The notes under the pieces were generated by a model that was not told the origin of the DNA, made no database searches, and saw only the letters and a program-made list of their open reading frames with translations. Positions 31,108 to 31,650 of a stretch of DNA of 31,650 nucleotides are shown here, piece after piece. The DNA comes from an uncultured Lachnospiraceae bacterium. Lineage in GTDB: Bacteria > Bacillota > Clostridia > Lachnospirales > Lachnospiraceae. The translations under genes and the position numbers were made by a program. The number at the start of each line of letters is the position of its first letter. Within the stretch, counting starts at the first letter, position 1. The DNA is taken from assembly GCA_910585205.1 (NCBI GenBank), contig CAJUCC010000026.1, positions 1 to 31,650 of the forward strand, in the 5' to 3' direction.

Positions 31108-31650
31108 TTGATCGAACGGATTGTTTCAAAAGTGTTGCAATGCATGAATGGCAGAGAGATAGGAGAACTTAAAAATGCTTTGTATTATGTGCTTTCAGAA
31201 TATGACATATCTGAAAAATGTACGGATGTGCAGCGGATTGACAGGAGTTGGGAAAGTGTTTTGGGGACGTTTCTTGTCCGTAAGCGGGTGGAGGGGCGTT
31301 CCGAAAGGACGCTTGTCTTGTACAATCTCCACCTGCGGCGGATGCTTGAGAATCTTAACAAGCCGGTGGAGGAAATAACAGAGGCTGATTTATTTATGTA
31401 CATAGAAATGTACAAAAGAAAGAGGAATGTGTCGGGTGTGTATCTGGACAATATCAGGCTGGTTTTCAGCAGTTTTTTTGGATGGCTCAATACCAAAGGC
31501 TATATAGGGAGGAACCCGGCGGCCGGGCTTGACCCGATCAAGACGGAAAAGCGTATCAAAAAGCCGCTGTCGGATACGGAGCTGGAAAAGCTGCGCAGGA
31601 AGTGCAGGTTGGAGCGTGATCTTGCATTGGTAGAATTTCTTTACAGTACA
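31108..31650 (+). CDS. Tyrosine recombinase/integrase (3' end outside window)
   Basis: The first 181 codons of a XerC/XerD-like site-specific recombinase. AGGAGG (31093-31098) is nine bases before a TTG at 31108, taken as start; the ATG at 31100 is out of frame and stops at once. Residues about 1-55 are an extra N-terminal segment. Residues about 60-145 are the core-binding SAM-like domain (FLVRKRVEGRSERTLVLYNL, VSGVYLDNIRLVFSSFFGWL, GYIGRNPAAGLDPIK). The catalytic domain begins KKPLSDTELEKLRRKCRLERDLALVEFLYST and the window ends just where the first catalytic Arg is expected, so activity cannot be judged. Its position directly beside the cassette array suggests it acts on the 14-bp sites (compare Rci beside the R64 shufflon); an ordinary prophage integrase is the alternative. 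Confidence 0.85.
   Translation, partial: MIERIVSKVLQCMNGREIGELKNALYYVLSEYDISEKCTDVQRIDRSWESVLGTFLVRKRVEGRSERTLVLYNLHLRRMLENLNKPVEEITEADLFMYIEMYKRKRNVSGVYLDNIRLVFSSFFGWLNTKGYIGRNPAAGLDPIKTEKRIKKPLSDTELEKLRRKCRLERDLALVEFLYST

Overview
The window looks like the chromosome of a Gram-positive anaerobe of class Clostridia, most likely family Lachnospiraceae. The signs are strong purine-rich ribosome binding sites, the local cluster rlmD-yhaM-HtrA-like/mutS2, a class II galT beside galK, tandem azlCD pairs, and a clostridial lysis cassette. Most of it is moderately GC-rich core DNA. Both edges are clearly AT-rich and look like mobile or accessory DNA. No rRNA, tRNA, IS element or CRISPR array was seen.

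Layout. 1-680: AT-rich edge with a truncated P-loop/DEAD-like NTPase and a decayed C-terminal tail of rlmD. 680-4773: leftward operon for an inactive-looking HtrA/PDZ membrane protein, the exoribonuclease YhaM and the rRNA methyltransferase RlmD. 4802-9345: rightward mutS2, which has a promoter that predicts a leaderless mRNA, followed by a two-component system. 9374-14334: leftward operon of a 33-residue membrane peptide, a VanW-type cell-wall protein, an AIR-synthase-like protein, an Lrp regulator, an aminotransferase and TrmL. 14364-17345: a membrane-anchored unknown protein convergent with a coupled pair (B12-binding radical SAM protein and DEDDh exonuclease). 17414-20154: galK-galT. 20188-22233: an Lsa-type ABC-F gene behind a long leader with tandem promoters, a three-codon upstream ORF and a terminator with a competing antiterminator. 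22246-25691: a HAD phosphatase, an LRR protein, and one ORF that joins an AraC regulator to a LacX-type mutarotase while keeping a perfect internal ribosome binding site. 25706-28143: two azlCD amino-acid exporter pairs.

28198-31650 is prophage DNA: GH25 endolysin, holin and a membrane accessory protein, then a compact array I read as a shufflon. Three promoterless alternative 3' ends of a phage tail or fibre gene (two on +, one on -) each begin at the same 14-bp site, near ATAAATAGCAAAAT, always in the same codon phase. They are packed without spacers: the first cassette's stop codon lies inside the second site, and the second and third cassettes meet tail to tail with 2 bp between stop codons. 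A tyrosine recombinase gene with its own promoter follows at once and runs off the window. By analogy with plasmid shufflons this would switch the receptor-binding tip of the phage. The constant part of the fibre gene is not in the window, so the array is inferred to be a store of silent ends.

Many start codons were moved from the longest reading frame to the one with a correctly spaced ribosome binding site; these choices are stated in each entry.
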